Of a stretch of 64,000 bases of DNA, positions 1 through 9,855 are shown piece after piece. Source of the DNA: Enterococcus sp. MMGLQ5-1 (lineage in GTDB: Bacteria; Bacillota; Bacilli; Lactobacillales; Streptococcaceae); contig NZ_JABJXU010000001.1 in the NCBI RefSeq assembly GCF_013155265.1, positions 186,001-250,000 on the forward strand, read 5' to 3'. The notes below the pieces were generated by a model. That model had not been told where the DNA came from and made no database searches. It saw nothing but the letters and a program-made list of their open reading frames with translations. Numbering within the stretch: position 1 is the first letter of the stretch; every line of letters starts with the position of its first letter. The translations under genes and the position numbers were made by a program.

Positions 1-2
1 TA

Positions 3-674
3 CGTAAAGATTTATATGATTTAGAAGAGGAGGGATTGATTCGTAAAACCCATGGTGGCGCGGTATTATCTCAAAAAATTAATGAGTCGGCTTATGAAAA
101 AAGAAGGAATGAGCAATCTAATGAAAAGAAGGTTATTGCAAAGCTTGCGGCGGAAATGATTGAAAATGGGGATACGGTTTATTTAGATTATGGCACAACA
201 ATATATGCATTAGCCCAGGAAATTAAGAAAATGAAAAATATTACTGTCGTCACTAATTCTATTCCTATTATTACTTTATTAATGCCAAGTGAAGACATCG
301 AAATCATTGTTCCTGGTGGCATGCTTCGTCGAAATGAAGGTTCCTTGTATGGAGATATGGCATATAACAATTTAAAAGATATTTTTGTCACAATTGGCTT
401 CTTTGGATGTGCGGGTATTTCAGCCAATGTTGGTATTACAGATCATCATCTAGGCGAGACAGCAAATTCAAAAATGATGATTGAGCATTCTGAAACAAGC
501 GTCATTTTATCTGATAATAGTAAGTTTGGTAAATGTGCTTTTAATAGAATGGCGGATTTTTCAGATATTGATGCCTTAGTTACCGATCAAGTGCCACCTC
601 TGGCAGAGAAAAGGGAGCTAATTGCTCAAAGTGTAGAGCTGTATTATCCATCGGCAGCTGTCGATGAAAAATAA
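3..674 (+). CDS. DeoR-family sugar operon regulator, 5' partial
   Basis: This reading frame is open from base 3 and runs off the left edge, so the N-terminus is missing. The first visible residues (RKDLYDLEEEGLIRKTHGGA) are the end of the DeoR winged helix; RKTHGGA is the family signature after the recognition helix. The remainder is the DeoR sugar-phosphate sensor domain, with a DYGTT motif that resembles the phosphosugar-binding loop and a DNSKFGK motif near the C-terminus. It lies 30 bp upstream of the galactitol PTS genes in the same direction, so it probably controls them in response to a phosphorylated intermediate. That regulatory role is inferred from position; the family call is secure. 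Confidence 0.9.
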   Translation, partial: RKDLYDLEEEGLIRKTHGGAVLSQKINESAYEKRRNEQSNEKKVIAKLAAEMIENGDTVYLDYGTTIYALAQEIKKMKNITVVTNSIPIITLLMPSEDIEIIVPGGMLRRNEGSLYGDMAYNNLKDIFVTIGFFGCAGISANVGITDHHLGETANSKMMIEHSETSVILSDNSKFGKCAFNRMADFSDIDALVTDQVPPLAEKRELIAQSVELYYPSAAVDEK

Positions 675-704
675 TAATCGGAATATCCGAAGATTGGAGT
701 TTAA

Positions 705-1160
705 ATGATAACTAAAGATTTAGTTTTTCATAAAATCAAATTTAATAACCAAGATGAGCTGTTTGATTATTTTAGTGATGACTTGGAAAAAAAGGGTATT
801 GTCAAAAGCGGATTTGCCACAGCATTAAAAGCTAGAGAAGCAGAGTTTCCAACAGGATTACCTGTACCAAATGGTGTAGCGATTCCACATACGGATGGCT
901 CACTTGTTCTAAAGGATAGAATTATCTTTGCGACACTTGAAAATGCAATTCAATTTAATGAGATGGGTGGTGATGCTGCAGATAAGATTGATGTGCAAGT
1001 TGTGATTATGCTAGCAATTGCGGGCGGACAGAAGCATTTAGATACTTTGCAAAAGCTAATTTTGGCAATTCAAAATCAGACCTTTATTTCTGATATGTTA
1101 GCCTCAACGAATCAAGAAGCAATGCTGGCAATTGTAGAAAAAGAATTGATGTCATTATAA
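705..1160 (+). CDS. gatA: PTS galactitol/fructose-type IIA component
   Basis: The 151-residue protein is a PTS EIIA of the fructose/mannitol-type (PTS_EIIA_2) fold. The motif GVAIPHTDG near residue 65 contains the histidine that accepts phosphate from HPr. Length matches stand-alone GatA proteins. It is the first of three separate PTS subunits (IIA, IIB, IIC), the usual layout for galactitol systems. It would pass phosphate to the IIB cysteine encoded next. Substrate assignment rests on the downstream GatC-like permease and the galactitol-1-phosphate dehydrogenase, not on IIA itself. Confidence 0.88.
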   Translation: MITKDLVFHKIKFNNQDELFDYFSDDLEKKGIVKSGFATALKAREAEFPTGLPVPNGVAIPHTDGSLVLKDRIIFATLENAIQFNEMGGDAADKIDVQVVIMLAIAGGQKHLDTLQKLILAIQNQTFISDMLASTNQEAMLAIVEKELMSL

Positions 1161-1184
1161 GTAACGAATTTAGGAGGGAATCTA

Positions 1185-1463
1185 ATGAAAAAAATTATTG
1201 TAGCATGTGGTGGCGCAGTTGCAACTTCAACAGTTGCAGCTAACTTAATCCGTGAGCTAGCAAAGAAAAATAATATTGATGCTGAGGTTGTTCAATATCG
1301 AATTAGCGAGCTTGAAAGTCAAAAGGATGGTGCTGATTTAATTGTGACAACTGGGCGATTTAAAAAAGATATCGGTGTACCCGTTCTTCAAGGCACAGCA
1401 TTTATTAGCGGTATTGGTGTGGAGGCGCTTGAACAGAAAATTTTGGATGTGATTAAGGATTAA
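1185..1463 (+). CDS. gatB: PTS galactitol IIB component
   Basis: This 92-residue protein has the small IIB fold, with a phosphate-accepting cysteine in the N-terminal loop IVACGGAVATST (Cys8). An AGGAGGG ribosome binding site sits six bases before the ATG. It lies 24 bp after the IIA gene and 76 bp before the IIC gene. GatB transfers phosphate from GatA to galactitol during import through GatC. The size and the ACGGAVATST loop are typical of the galactitol subclass. Confidence 0.9.
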   Translation: MKKIIVACGGAVATSTVAANLIRELAKKNNIDAEVVQYRISELESQKDGADLIVTTGRFKKDIGVPVLQGTAFISGIGVEALEQKILDVIKD

Positions 1464-1539
1464 ATGTAATACCCTTCCATTTCAACACAATTTTTTTAAT
1501 TATTGGTTTTAAAATATTTATATAAATGGAGGAAACAAA

Positions 1540-2895
1540 ATGGCTTTATTTTTAGATGGTATTCAGGCAATTGTTGATTTAGGTGCAAGTGTCATGCTGC
1601 CAATTATTATTTTTATACTGGCGCTATTGCTCAAGCAAGGTGTTGGTAAATCACTTCAATCGGGTATTACGATTGGGATTGGCTTCATTGGCATTGGGTT
1701 AGTGGTTGGTTTGTTAAGAGATAGTTTAGGACCAGCAGCTGAGGCCATGGCTAAAAATTTTAATCTCGGCTTAAGTGTGATTGACTTGGGCTGGCCGGGG
1801 ACAGCACCGATGGCTTGGGCATCAGATTTAGGACTGATTGCAATACCGATTGCAGTCGTTGTCAATTTAATTATGGTCGCTTTAAAGCTGACCCGTGTCA
1901 TTAACATTGATATTTGGAATATTTGGCACATGGCATTTACTGGCGCAATCATTCAAGTTGCAACTGGAAATATTTATTTGGGAATGCTAGGTATCGTGAT
2001 ACATGCAATTATTGCTTATAAACTAGGTGATATGTTTGGACAAGTGACGGATGAATATTTTGGATTAGATGGTATCTCTATTCCTCATGGCTCCAGTGCT
2101 TATATGGGCATTTTTGCAGTGCCAATTGACGACTTAATTAGCAAAATTCCTGGTATTAACAAAATTGAGATTACTGAGGAAACAATTGAAAAAAGACTCG
2201 GTGTACTCGGACAACCAACAATTGTAGGTGCAGTTATGGGGGTTATTATAGGTCTTTTGGCAAAATATCCTTTTGGCAAATCACTTCAGCTGGGAATTCA
2301 AATGGCCGCAGTAATGCTGTTAATGCCGATGGTAGTTAAACTAATTATGCAAGGTCTATTGCCAATATCTGAGGCAGCTAAATCAATTTTAGATAAAAGA
2401 TTCAAAGGCAGTGATTTAAAGATTGGGCTAGATCCAGCTTTACTCTTGGGTGATTCACAGGTCATTGCAGCCTCACTATTATTTGTGCCTCTAACCATTT
2501 TAATGGCTGTTATTGTACCCGGTAATCAAGTTTTACCGTTTGGAGACTTAGCAACAATTGGTTTCTTTATTGCGATAGCAACAGGCGTTCATAAGGGTAA
2601 TATTTTCCGAACGCTAATATCGGGCTCAGTAATTATGTTTATCACCATTTGGATTTCAAATCAAATGATTAGCTTACAGACTCAGCTAGGTGAAAATGTT
2701 GGTGTGCTTGCTAAAGGCGGCGAGCGCGTGTCTTCACTAGATCAAGCGGGTAGTCCAATCACTTATTTACTTGCAAAGGGCACCACGCTTGAAACAGGCA
2801 TTGGTTTCTTTATTATTCTAGTATTGTATATTGGTGCATTTGCTTATACATTTGCCAAATATAAAAAAGGTACGATTTATGTTGAAGAAGATTAG
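1540..2895 (+). CDS. gatC: PTS galactitol permease IIC
   Basis: The 451-residue polytopic membrane protein belongs to the EIIC-GAT family and matches GatC in length. Hydrophobic helices occupy most of residues 10-440, with the conserved segment GWPGTAPMAWAS near residue 85. It forms the membrane channel that imports galactitol with concomitant phosphorylation by GatB, releasing galactitol-1-phosphate. A TGGAGGAAAC ribosome binding site precedes the ATG. Small open frames on the opposite strand here are shadows of the membrane-protein codon pattern. A related polyol substrate cannot be excluded, but the neighbouring dehydrogenase and aldolase favour galactitol. Confidence 0.9.
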   Translation: MALFLDGIQAIVDLGASVMLPIIIFILALLLKQGVGKSLQSGITIGIGFIGIGLVVGLLRDSLGPAAEAMAKNFNLGLSVIDLGWPGTAPMAWASDLGLIAIPIAVVVNLIMVALKLTRVINIDIWNIWHMAFTGAIIQVATGNIYLGMLGIVIHAIIAYKLGDMFGQVTDEYFGLDGISIPHGSSAYMGIFAVPIDDLISKIPGINKIEITEETIEKRLGVLGQPTIVGAVMGVIIGLLAKYPFGKSLQLGIQMAAVMLLMPMVVKLIMQGLLPISEAAKSILDKRFKGSDLKIGLDPALLLGDSQVIAASLLFVPLTILMAVIVPGNQVLPFGDLATIGFFIAIATGVHKGNIFRTLISGSVIMFITIWISNQMISLQTQLGENVGVLAKGGERVSSLDQAGSPITYLLAKGTTLETGIGFFIILVLYIGAFAYTFAKYKKGTIYVEED

Positions 2896-2924
2896 CTATA
2901 GAAGATTTAGAAAGGTGAAATGAA

Positions 2925-3971
2925 ATGAAAGCTTTAACCGTTACAGGTATTAAAGAATTCGAACTAAAAGAAATTCCAATACCAAAAGTTACACCAGAAA
3001 AGGTCTTAATCGAAGTTGCCTATGTAGGCATCTGTGGTTCGGATTTACCCCGATATTTTGAAGGCGGTGTTCATAGCTTTCCTCAAGTTTTAGGACATGA
3101 ATTCTCTGGAAAGATAGTAGAGGTTGGTAATCAGGTTACTAATTTAAAGGTCGGTGATCGGGTCGCTGTTGCACCACTTATTCCTGATGAAACGACTAAT
3201 GGTTATTTAAAGGGTGAACCGGCAATGGCTGAGCGTTACAGCTTTATTGGCAGCAGAGAGCAAGGTGCCATGGCAGAATTTGTAGCAGTACCTGCAAAAA
3301 ATGTTGTTAAAGTACCAGCTGAGCTTAGCTTAAAGGAAGCAGCTGTCTTAGAACCACTTACTGTTGCAATACATGGGATTGATCGGGTAAATTTACTTTC
3401 TGGAGACGAGGTTGTTGTTTTAGGAGCGGGCACAATTGGTTTGTTGACATTGGTTGTCTTGCGTGCACGCGGTGTTGGCAATATCACAGTTGTCGATATC
3501 AATGATCACAAGCTAGAGCTTGCAAAAAAGGTTGGTGCAGATGTTGTGGTTAACCCAAGTAAGACGGCTATTAATGAATATTTTGAAAAAAATCGTAAGC
3601 CTAGGGTCGTCATTGAAACTGCAGGCAGCTCGATTACGCAACGTCAAGCTATTGAAATCGTCGAAAAACGCGGGAGTGTCGTTTATGTTGGGACTTCAAC
3701 GCGTGATGTTGTCTTACCGCCTGAAAGCTTTGAAAAAATTTTACGTGGTGAATTACTGGTGACAGGTTCATGGATGAGCTATTCAGCACCGTTTCCAGGC
3801 TACGAGTGGGCAGCAGGGCTACGTTACATGGCAACTAAATTAATTGATGTTAGACCATTAATTACCGGCTTATATCATATAGAAGACATGGCGATACCTT
3901 TTGAGAAAATGGTGGAGAAGGATTCTAAAGCAGTTAAATTGATGTATGAGATTAAAGGAGAAGCTAACTAA
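2925..3971 (+). CDS. gatD: Galactitol-1-phosphate 5-dehydrogenase
   Basis: This medium-chain zinc dehydrogenase (348 aa) would oxidise galactitol-1-phosphate to tagatose-6-phosphate with NAD+. Catalytic zinc ligands are visible in GICGSD and GHEFSG, with a glutamate in [10 protein letters not shown]. The Rossmann motif is GAGTIG (about residue 168). The loop that carries four structural-zinc cysteines in many relatives is present in length (about residues 90-110) but contains no cysteine, so the structural zinc site appears lost. The stop codon overlaps the aldolase start by one base (TAATG), which implies translational coupling. Confidence 0.88.
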   Translation: MKALTVTGIKEFELKEIPIPKVTPEKVLIEVAYVGICGSDLPRYFEGGVHSFPQVLGHEFSGKIVEVGNQVTNLKVGDRVAVAPLIPDETTNGYLKGEPAMAERYSFIGSREQGAMAEFVAVPAKNVVKVPAELSLKEAAVLEPLTVAIHGIDRVNLLSGDEVVVLGAGTIGLLTLVVLRARGVGNITVVDINDHKLELAKKVGADVVVNPSKTAINEYFEKNRKPRVVIETAGSSITQRQAIEIVEKRGSVVYVGTSTRDVVLPPESFEKILRGELLVTGSWMSYSAPFPGYEWAAGLRYMATKLIDVRPLITGLYHIEDMAIPFEKMVEKDSKAVKLMYEIKGEAN

Positions 3972-4951
3972 TGAAAAAAATAACGAATGGTAAATTGGCA
4001 GCTCAAAAAAGGCTGAGCAATGACCAAGGAATTATCGGAGCTCTGGCTATCGACCAGCGTGGTGCCTTAAAAAAAATGATTGGTCAATATAAAACACAAG
4101 CAACTGCAGAAGATATCGAAGATTTCAAAGAATTAGTGTCAAGGGAATTGACCCCATATGCAACCTCTATTTTACTAGATCCTGAATATGGCTTACCTGC
4201 TGCGGGCCAACGCGCAGATACAGCTGGACTCTTACTCGCTTATGAAAAAACTGGATACGATACTTCAATTCCCGGACGCTTACCAGACATTTTAGACGTT
4301 TGGTCAGTAAAACGCTTGAAAGCGCAAGGCGCAGATGCTTGCAAATTCTTATTATACTATGATGTTGATGAAGATTCTACTATAAATGAACAAAAGAAAG
4401 CATTCATTGAAAGGATTGGTTCAGAATGTGTCGCAGAAGACATTCCATTTTACTTAGAACTTGTATCTTATGATGCATACATTACAGACGCCACAAGTCC
4501 AGAGTATGCTAAAGTGAAACCGCATAAGGTGATTGAGATGATGAAAGTTTTCTCTGAGGCTGTCTATAACGTTGATGTTCTTAAGGTTGAAGTACCGGTT
4601 AATATGAAATATGTAGAAGGCTTTGGTAATGATGCCGTCTACACTAAGATAGAAGCTGCGAATTATTTTAAGGCACAAAGTGAAGCGACGGACTTACCAT
4701 TTATCTTTTTAAGTGCTGGCGTAAGTGCCGAATTATTTTATAAAACACTTTATTTTGCCAAAGCATCGGGTTCTACTTTTAATGGTGTGCTTTGTGGTCG
4801 TGCAACCTGGGCGAATGGTGTCGAACCCTTTGTTGTTAAGGGCGAGGCAGCAGCAATCAATTGGTTGAATGATGAAGGACGCGCTAATATTGATGGTTTA
4901 AACAAGGTTTTGAAAGAAACTGCAAATTCTATTTTTGATAAAATCCAATAA
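3971..4951 (+). CDS. lacD: Tagatose 1,6-bisphosphate aldolase
   Basis: The 326-residue class I aldolase matches LacD in length and sequence style: the N-terminal [11 protein letters not shown], the central [10 protein letters not shown] strand carrying the probable Schiff-base lysine, and [10 protein letters not shown]. It cleaves tagatose-1,6-bisphosphate to dihydroxyacetone phosphate and glyceraldehyde-3-phosphate. Its start overlaps the gatD stop. No tagatose-6-phosphate kinase (LacC) is present in this operon segment, so that step must be encoded elsewhere, possibly left of the window. Confidence 0.93.
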   Translation: MKKITNGKLAAQKRLSNDQGIIGALAIDQRGALKKMIGQYKTQATAEDIEDFKELVSRELTPYATSILLDPEYGLPAAGQRADTAGLLLAYEKTGYDTSIPGRLPDILDVWSVKRLKAQGADACKFLLYYDVDEDSTINEQKKAFIERIGSECVAEDIPFYLELVSYDAYITDATSPEYAKVKPHKVIEMMKVFSEAVYNVDVLKVEVPVNMKYVEGFGNDAVYTKIEAANYFKAQSEATDLPFIFLSAGVSAELFYKTLYFAKASGSTFNGVLCGRATWANGVEPFVVKGEAAAINWLNDEGRANIDGLNKVLKETANSIFDKIQ

Positions 4952-4960
4952 TTTGCTTTT

Positions 4961-4999
4961 GGCCTGAATTTCAATTGAAATTTGGGCTATTATTGTTTT
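4961..4999 (+). terminator. Terminator-like hairpin after lacD
   Basis: GGCC and GGCT flank an AATTTCAATTGAAATT palindrome ten bases after the lacD stop, followed by a T-rich stretch. It probably ends or attenuates the galactitol operon before the LacX-like gene. The stem is AT-rich, so partial read-through is likely. Confidence 0.55.
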
Positions 5000-5051
5000 A
5001 TTAATGATTATTGTATTATTAATTTAAAATATTTATTAAAGGAGAAGTTGA

Positions 5052-5918
5052 ATGGCAATGATTGAATTAAAAAATCAATTTTTAAAGGTAAAAATCTCAA
5101 GCTTTGGTGCCGAATTAACTAGCATTCAATCCATTAATGATCAATATGAATATCTGTGGCAGGCAGATCCGAGCTATTGGAATCGTCATGCGCCAATATT
5201 ATTCCCAATTGTCGGTAAGTTAAAAAATGATCAATTTATTTATCACGATACACGCTATCAATTATCGCAACATGGCTTTGCACGAGATTTAAATTTTCAA
5301 GTGATTGAGGTCGAGGCACAGAAGGCTGTGTTCGAGCTTCGTTATACATTAAACTCATTATCTGTATTTCCGTTTAAGTTTTCATTAAAAGTAATTTATA
5401 GACTTAAAGATAATGAGATAACCGTCAGCTATCAAGTGGCAAATTTAAGTAATGATGAAATGATGTATTTTTCTATCGGTGCACATCCCGCTTTTAATGT
5501 TCCAAATTTTGAAAGCGCTAAGCTGTGCTTTTCGCCCCAAGCAGAAGTAACACAAATTCCGGTAACTGATGAGGTTTTATTAAGACTAGATGAAACAAGC
5601 AAGGTGATATTAACTGAGCTGCCTCTAAGTAGAGATTTATTTAAAGATGGTGTGTTGGTTTATGAAACATCTGGGCGAAATTCAGTGATCTTAGAGTTAA
5701 CTGATATTAATAAAAAAATCGAAGTTAGCTACGATAACATGAATTATTTGGGGCTTTGGAGTCCATATCCTAAAGAAGCGCCATTTGTGTGTATTGAGCC
5801 ATGGTGTGGTGTGGCAGACGATCAGTTTTCTAATGGGAAATTGAATGAAAAGTACGGCATTAATCGATTAAAACCAACTGAATTATTTGAAAAAAATTAT
5901 AAGCTGAGCTTTTTATAA
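5052..5918 (+). CDS. LacX-like aldose 1-epimerase family protein
   Basis: The 288-residue protein is a galactose-mutarotase-like enzyme of the LacX branch. Visible signatures are the WQADPSYWNRHAPILFPIVG region near residue 36, GAHPAFN with the presumed catalytic histidine near residue 142, and ECEPWCG-like CIEPWCGVADD near the C-terminus. LacX proteins often accompany lactose/tagatose-6-phosphate genes, and this one directly follows lacD. It may interconvert anomers of the pathway sugars. It sits behind a weak terminator and has its own GGAGAAG ribosome binding site, so it may be partly independent of the operon. Confidence 0.82.
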   Translation: MAMIELKNQFLKVKISSFGAELTSIQSINDQYEYLWQADPSYWNRHAPILFPIVGKLKNDQFIYHDTRYQLSQHGFARDLNFQVIEVEAQKAVFELRYTLNSLSVFPFKFSLKVIYRLKDNEITVSYQVANLSNDEMMYFSIGAHPAFNVPNFESAKLCFSPQAEVTQIPVTDEVLLRLDETSKVILTELPLSRDLFKDGVLVYETSGRNSVILELTDINKKIEVSYDNMNYLGLWSPYPKEAPFVCIEPWCGVADDQFSNGKLNEKYGINRLKPTELFEKNYKLSFL

Positions 5919-6198
5919 GCATTAGATAGCTAATCCTATATGACATAAATGGTACTGTAAGCTGAGCTCAAGTGTATCATGCTGGACGTGCTATTATTTG
6001 AAAATATTTTCACTAGCTCTACGAGAATCTTCGTAGCTTTGCACTAGCAAAGCTGCATAAAGTTTTCAACAGGCTTTAATTAAAGCAGAAGAAGTCTTGC
6101 AAAATCACAATTTTTCGGGAGCTCAAAGGCACGAATTATTTTGACTTATGCCGAGTTTTCTGGCATATAAAAGCTAAAAAGCATGAAGATTAAATCAT
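5919..6198. other. Intergenic stretch with tandem hairpins
   Basis: No credible gene is visible. Two hairpins lie back to back at 6019-6054: CTACGA/TCGTAG, then a perfect 8-bp stem AGCTTTGC/GCAAAGCT with loop ACTA. The two stems share AG at 6035-6036, so they are mutually exclusive or stacked. No T-run follows. Function is unknown. Confidence 0.5.
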
Positions 6199-6229
6199 GA
6201 GGGCTGGACTTATGTCACAGCCCTTTTTA
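6199..6229 (+). terminator. Rho-independent terminator
   Basis: The stem AGGGCTG (6200-6206) pairs with CAGCCCT (6218-6224) and is followed by a short T-run. It reads on the + strand and separates the galactitol/lacX region from the convergent gene to its right. Confidence 0.75.
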
Positions 6230-6232
6230 ATA

Positions 6233-6661
6233 TTAGCTTTTATATTTATGCTTATTTCGGTAAGTAATATATTGAAATCTAATAAAGCAGCCAATACAAA
6301 AGCCTAATAATGCGATAGCTGCTGCTAAAAGTACTAGGGCAGAAAAAATATAACCGAGAATATTATAGCTTAGCAAAAAACTAAAGAAAGCGATGGCTAG
6401 AAAGGTTACTGCAATTTTTTGATTAAACTTTTGATCTAAGACGTCCTCCTGTGGGTATTCATTACCATTTTGCTTTAAAAAAAGCTTTCTAATTTTCATG
6501 ATTGGATTGAAATTAAATAATAATCCTAATAATCCTGATATTAAAGGTATAAGCAGGAAGAATTCATTTCTAAATAACCATGAAAGTAAAACAAAGCCAA
6601 CAATTGAAAATTGATTTGCTCTTACTAACGGTTGCGGAATTGTTGTAATTTTTGATGTCAT
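6233..6661 (-). CDS. DUF4395-like membrane protein
   Basis: The 142-residue protein has four predicted membrane helices, near residues 18-33, 35-50, 84-103 and 105-128. The N-terminal PLVRANQF segment and overall layout are those of DUF4395 proteins, a family of unknown function. It is downstream of, and co-directional with, the large surface protein (39 bp gap), so the two may be cotranscribed. No biochemical role can be stated. Confidence 0.6.
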   Translation of the reverse strand: MTSKITTIPQPLVRANQFSIVGFVLLSWLFRNEFFLLIPLISGLLGLLFNFNPIMKIRKLFLKQNGNEYPQEDVLDQKFNQKIAVTFLAIAFFSFLLSYNILGYIFSALVLLAAAIALLGFCIGCFIRFQYITYRNKHKYKS

Positions 6662-6700
6662 ATTCGCTCCTAATAGTTATATATAAAATATTTTTAACGC

Positions 6701-9358
6701 TTAGCTAATAAAATTTATTTTTTTATTAGCTAAGATAAATAATAATGAAGCTGTAAAAAGTAAAAATAAACCAGTTATCATTAGATCATAATTTTTAGTG
6801 GCTACAGTTTTAGGTAAGCTATCTTGTAGTTTTTTATCGGGTATTGTAAGTAAATTTTGTAGTTTATTTCCAGCATTTAAGCTATTGGTTTTTGTATTGA
6901 TTATTTTTATAGCGTTTTTGCTTTCTCCTTTGGTAGGATTTGGTGCTTCAAGATTGGCTGGCTCGTTGTATTGTGGTAAATCTTTACTTGTATGGATTGT
7001 TAATACAATATTTCTACTAATTCCTTTGACTTCAATATTTCCTGTATCCTCATCATAAATGATTTCCTTGACATAATTGGAATCGGCGTCAGTAGTAATT
7101 GCGGTAATGGAATAGCCCTTATTAGGTAATGCATTAAAGTAGGCAACGTTATTAATAGGTGCAATATTTATCGAATTTAATACAAAGCTGTTAGCTGTTT
7201 TATACTGCGTATGATAATTCCAAGTGATTGCATTTGGATCAGCCTTGGCTGTCACTTTGTATAATCCATTCGGAATTGACAGTTGATAGTATGACGAAGG
7301 TAAATATATTGTCTTGTTGTTTTCATCATAATATTGTTTTTTTCTAAATGAATAAATTGTTGGCTTTAAACCACTTACTTTATCACCTATTACTGGAAAA
7401 ATTTCTTGATTATTACCAATGGTTTCGATCCATTCGATATATTCATAGCTTTCATCTAAATTGAAAATTTGACCATCATTCTCGCCTGAGGCTGCTAAAA
7501 CCTGATAATCATAAATCACTGGTTTTTCTTGATTTTTAACATGAATTGTCTGTGAAGCCGTTGCTGGCTCATAGTAAGTACCATTTATTTCGCCGCCTCT
7601 AAATTCAGCAGCTATTAGATAATCTCCAGCTTGAAAGCTACTGCCATAGCCACTTGCAATTCCATTAATATTGGTTAAGCGAGAACCCGGTGCGGCACTA
7701 TCCTGCTTAAAATAGATTTTTGCATCATTGATAGGGCTGCCGTATTCATCAATTAATGTTGCAGTATAATCTCCAAAGGCTGCAGGCTTATCTGCAGTCA
7801 GTCTAGAACTATCTCTAAATTTAATCGCCAAGGTTAAGGTTGCTTTAACGGGCGTGATATTTTCTATTTCTAATACTTGATTGACTTTCTCACCAGCTCC
7901 ATTAATAAGCTCAAAATTATAAGAGCCATTTTGATTTATTGTTAATTGATTGTCATTTATTGGTACGCCGTTGACGGTTAAGCTTTGAATACCCGAGACA
8001 CCAGTAATCGCCTCTGTCGTTATCTCTATTTTATGGACCTTATCTGTAAAATTACCACTTACCGCTAGCTGCGGTTTTATTCTATCAGCCGATATATTTA
8101 TTTTTTTTTCAATTACTCTATCAATCCCGTTTTCAACAATAATTTTAATTTCATATTTTTCAAAAAGACCATGCCTATTTTCAAATTCTTGTAACGGAAT
8201 TAAAACAGCTTGTTCTGTTTTTGGCAAATCTAAATAATTAATTTCATTTATTAATTCATTATTAATAAAGATTTTTGCATTTTTGATGCCATTATACTGA
8301 TCACTAAATTTTGCAGCTAAATCTGTATTATTTGATTCATTAATCCATGCACTATCTGTTTCAATAGGTGTCCCCTTTAATTCAAATCCAACAATCGGAT
8401 CGCTGGTGTACACTGCATTAACAGTAACCTGTTGATCACGGGTGATATTATCAATGGTTAAAATGGAGGTTGCTGGATCAAAGGCTGCGGTAGCCTCTTT
8501 TTCAGCTGATAATGAAACACTGGAAAATTCATAGCCCTCTGAGAAATTTATTTTAAACTGTGCTGTCGGGGAGCTTCCCGTTCTAGTAGTTACAATTTTG
8601 GGTTCGGTATTTTCCCACAAAACACCGACTGATGCTTGAGGAGAAATGAGATAGCGCCCTTCAGCTATAGTCAATACTTGAGAATCAGACGGTAAATAAT
8701 AAGTGCTTTCTGCGTAGTAACCAGCTTGTCTGACAGAAACAACACTTCCAGAACTCAAATTTATAATTTCATTGCCGACTACCTTATTCCAAGAAGTAGA
8801 AGTATTAATGTTACCTATTGCAAATTCCTGCCCTTCATTGGTACCTAAAATTTTGCCATTACTCACTGTCCTCAAAGAAGGGGTTGCAGATAATTCTGTT
8901 GGTTGTGCTTGTTTTATAACGGATATTTTCGGTGCATATACAATGTCGTGTGGCGCAAATTGTATTTTATTAATCGTACTGCCACGATACTCTACTGAAA
9001 AAATGTAATCACCCGGTTGGCTGACAGAATAATCAAAGGTGGCAATCCCAGCTGTTCCAGTGGTGCGACTGTATCCATAAACGCCATTTTGCAGAAATCG
9101 GATGCTGGCGCCTTTGATTGGTTCACCATCTGAGGCTAGTAATGTTGCTGAAACTCGAAAGGTTGGAATATCTTTACCGTTCTCCAATCTTTCAGCCGAA
9201 ATTGTTAATTTGGTTTCTACAGGCGATTCTTCGGTGGTATCTCCCTTAACAGCTGTGCTGCTAATCAATATTGAACCGATATTTCCTATAAGTAATAACG
9301 ATAGCATAATCAAATGAACTATCCTTTTGCGAATCTCCTTACCTGCTGACTTATTCAT
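6701..9358 (-). CDS. Large cell-wall surface protein with Ig-like repeats
   Basis: The 885-residue protein starts with a charged N-terminus and a hydrophobic stretch (about residues 14-33), a Sec signal peptide. It ends with LPKT, a hydrophobic segment and a short tail, which is a sortase-type wall anchor. The residue after LPKT is Val rather than the usual Gly. Two related beta-sandwich modules (about residues 50-130 and 535-615) share the pattern of a polymorphic loop followed by GDY and a YRGG/FRGG strand, typical of Big-type Ig-like domains. Between them are mixed beta domains. It is probably an adhesin or other surface-exposed structural protein; its ligand is unknown. Confidence 0.75.
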   Translation of the reverse strand: MNKSAGKEIRKRIVHLIMLSLLLIGNIGSILISSTAVKGDTTEESPVETKLTISAERLENGKDIPTFRVSATLLASDGEPIKGASIRFLQNGVYGYSRTTGTAGIATFDYSVSQPGDYIFSVEYRGSTINKIQFAPHDIVYAPKISVIKQAQPTELSATPSLRTVSNGKILGTNEGQEFAIGNINTSTSWNKVVGNEIINLSSGSVVSVRQAGYYAESTYYLPSDSQVLTIAEGRYLISPQASVGVLWENTEPKIVTTRTGSSPTAQFKINFSEGYEFSSVSLSAEKEATAAFDPATSILTIDNITRDQQVTVNAVYTSDPIVGFELKGTPIETDSAWINESNNTDLAAKFSDQYNGIKNAKIFINNELINEINYLDLPKTEQAVLIPLQEFENRHGLFEKYEIKIIVENGIDRVIEKKINISADRIKPQLAVSGNFTDKVHKIEITTEAITGVSGIQSLTVNGVPINDNQLTINQNGSYNFELINGAGEKVNQVLEIENITPVKATLTLAIKFRDSSRLTADKPAAFGDYTATLIDEYGSPINDAKIYFKQDSAAPGSRLTNINGIASGYGSSFQAGDYLIAAEFRGGEINGTYYEPATASQTIHVKNQEKPVIYDYQVLAASGENDGQIFNLDESYEYIEWIETIGNNQEIFPVIGDKVSGLKPTIYSFRKKQYYDENNKTIYLPSSYYQLSIPNGLYKVTAKADPNAITWNYHTQYKTANSFVLNSINIAPINNVAYFNALPNKGYSITAITTDADSNYVKEIIYDEDTGNIEVKGISRNIVLTIHTSKDLPQYNEPANLEAPNPTKGESKNAIKIINTKTNSLNAGNKLQNLLTIPDKKLQDSLPKTVATKNYDLMITGLFLLFTASLLFILANKKINFIS

Positions 9359-9855
9359 AAAATATCCTCCTACCCAATAATTAATTAATATTAGTATTTT
9401 TAAATTACTAATTGCCCTTCAGCTTATCATGGTCAGAATAATAAGGATAAAAGATTCTTTCTATCAAGTGATTGAATTTGTCAGCTTAAACTATCAAAAT
9501 GATTAATAACAATTGTTTATTTTCAATAGTTATTTATTATATTCATGTATTTGCTTAATTAATTTTATTAGATAAAGAGTAACTATCCTTTTGATAGATT
9601 TTTTATATTATTATTTCTTAAAATTTAAAAGAAAATTTTTATTTTACTTGCTTTAAAGTTCACTTCAAGGTTTAGAATTAATAATGTGAATGGATTGCGC
9701 ATAGCAGCGCGTGCAAGCAATCAAAATTGATGTATAAGACTGATGAGTATTTATCCAAGTGAAGTAACTAGCGGGGAAATTATTAATAATTTGAGTAAAT
9801 CATTTTTGAAATCGTCTATTTATTGTGTTGTATTTTAAAGTGTAAGGAGAAGCGT
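9359..9855. other. Divergent promoter region, no gene seen
   Basis: This AT-rich spacer separates the surface protein (minus) and the aldo/keto reductase (plus). A GC-rich hairpin with arms GATTGC (9693-9698) and GCAATC (9717-9722) stands out against the AT-rich background but lacks a T-run. It may be a regulatory structure. Start-proximal ribosome binding sites are visible for both flanking genes. No conserved promoter can be assigned with confidence. Confidence 0.4.

Noticed and set aside
1656-2498. Opposite-strand open frames within gatC
   Set aside because: They have no ribosome binding site and mirror the codon bias of a membrane protein gene.
5190-5202. TATTCCCAATT within the LacX-like gene as another att core
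   Set aside because: It matches the core in only eight of the first bases, lies inside a conserved coding region and has no arm repeats.
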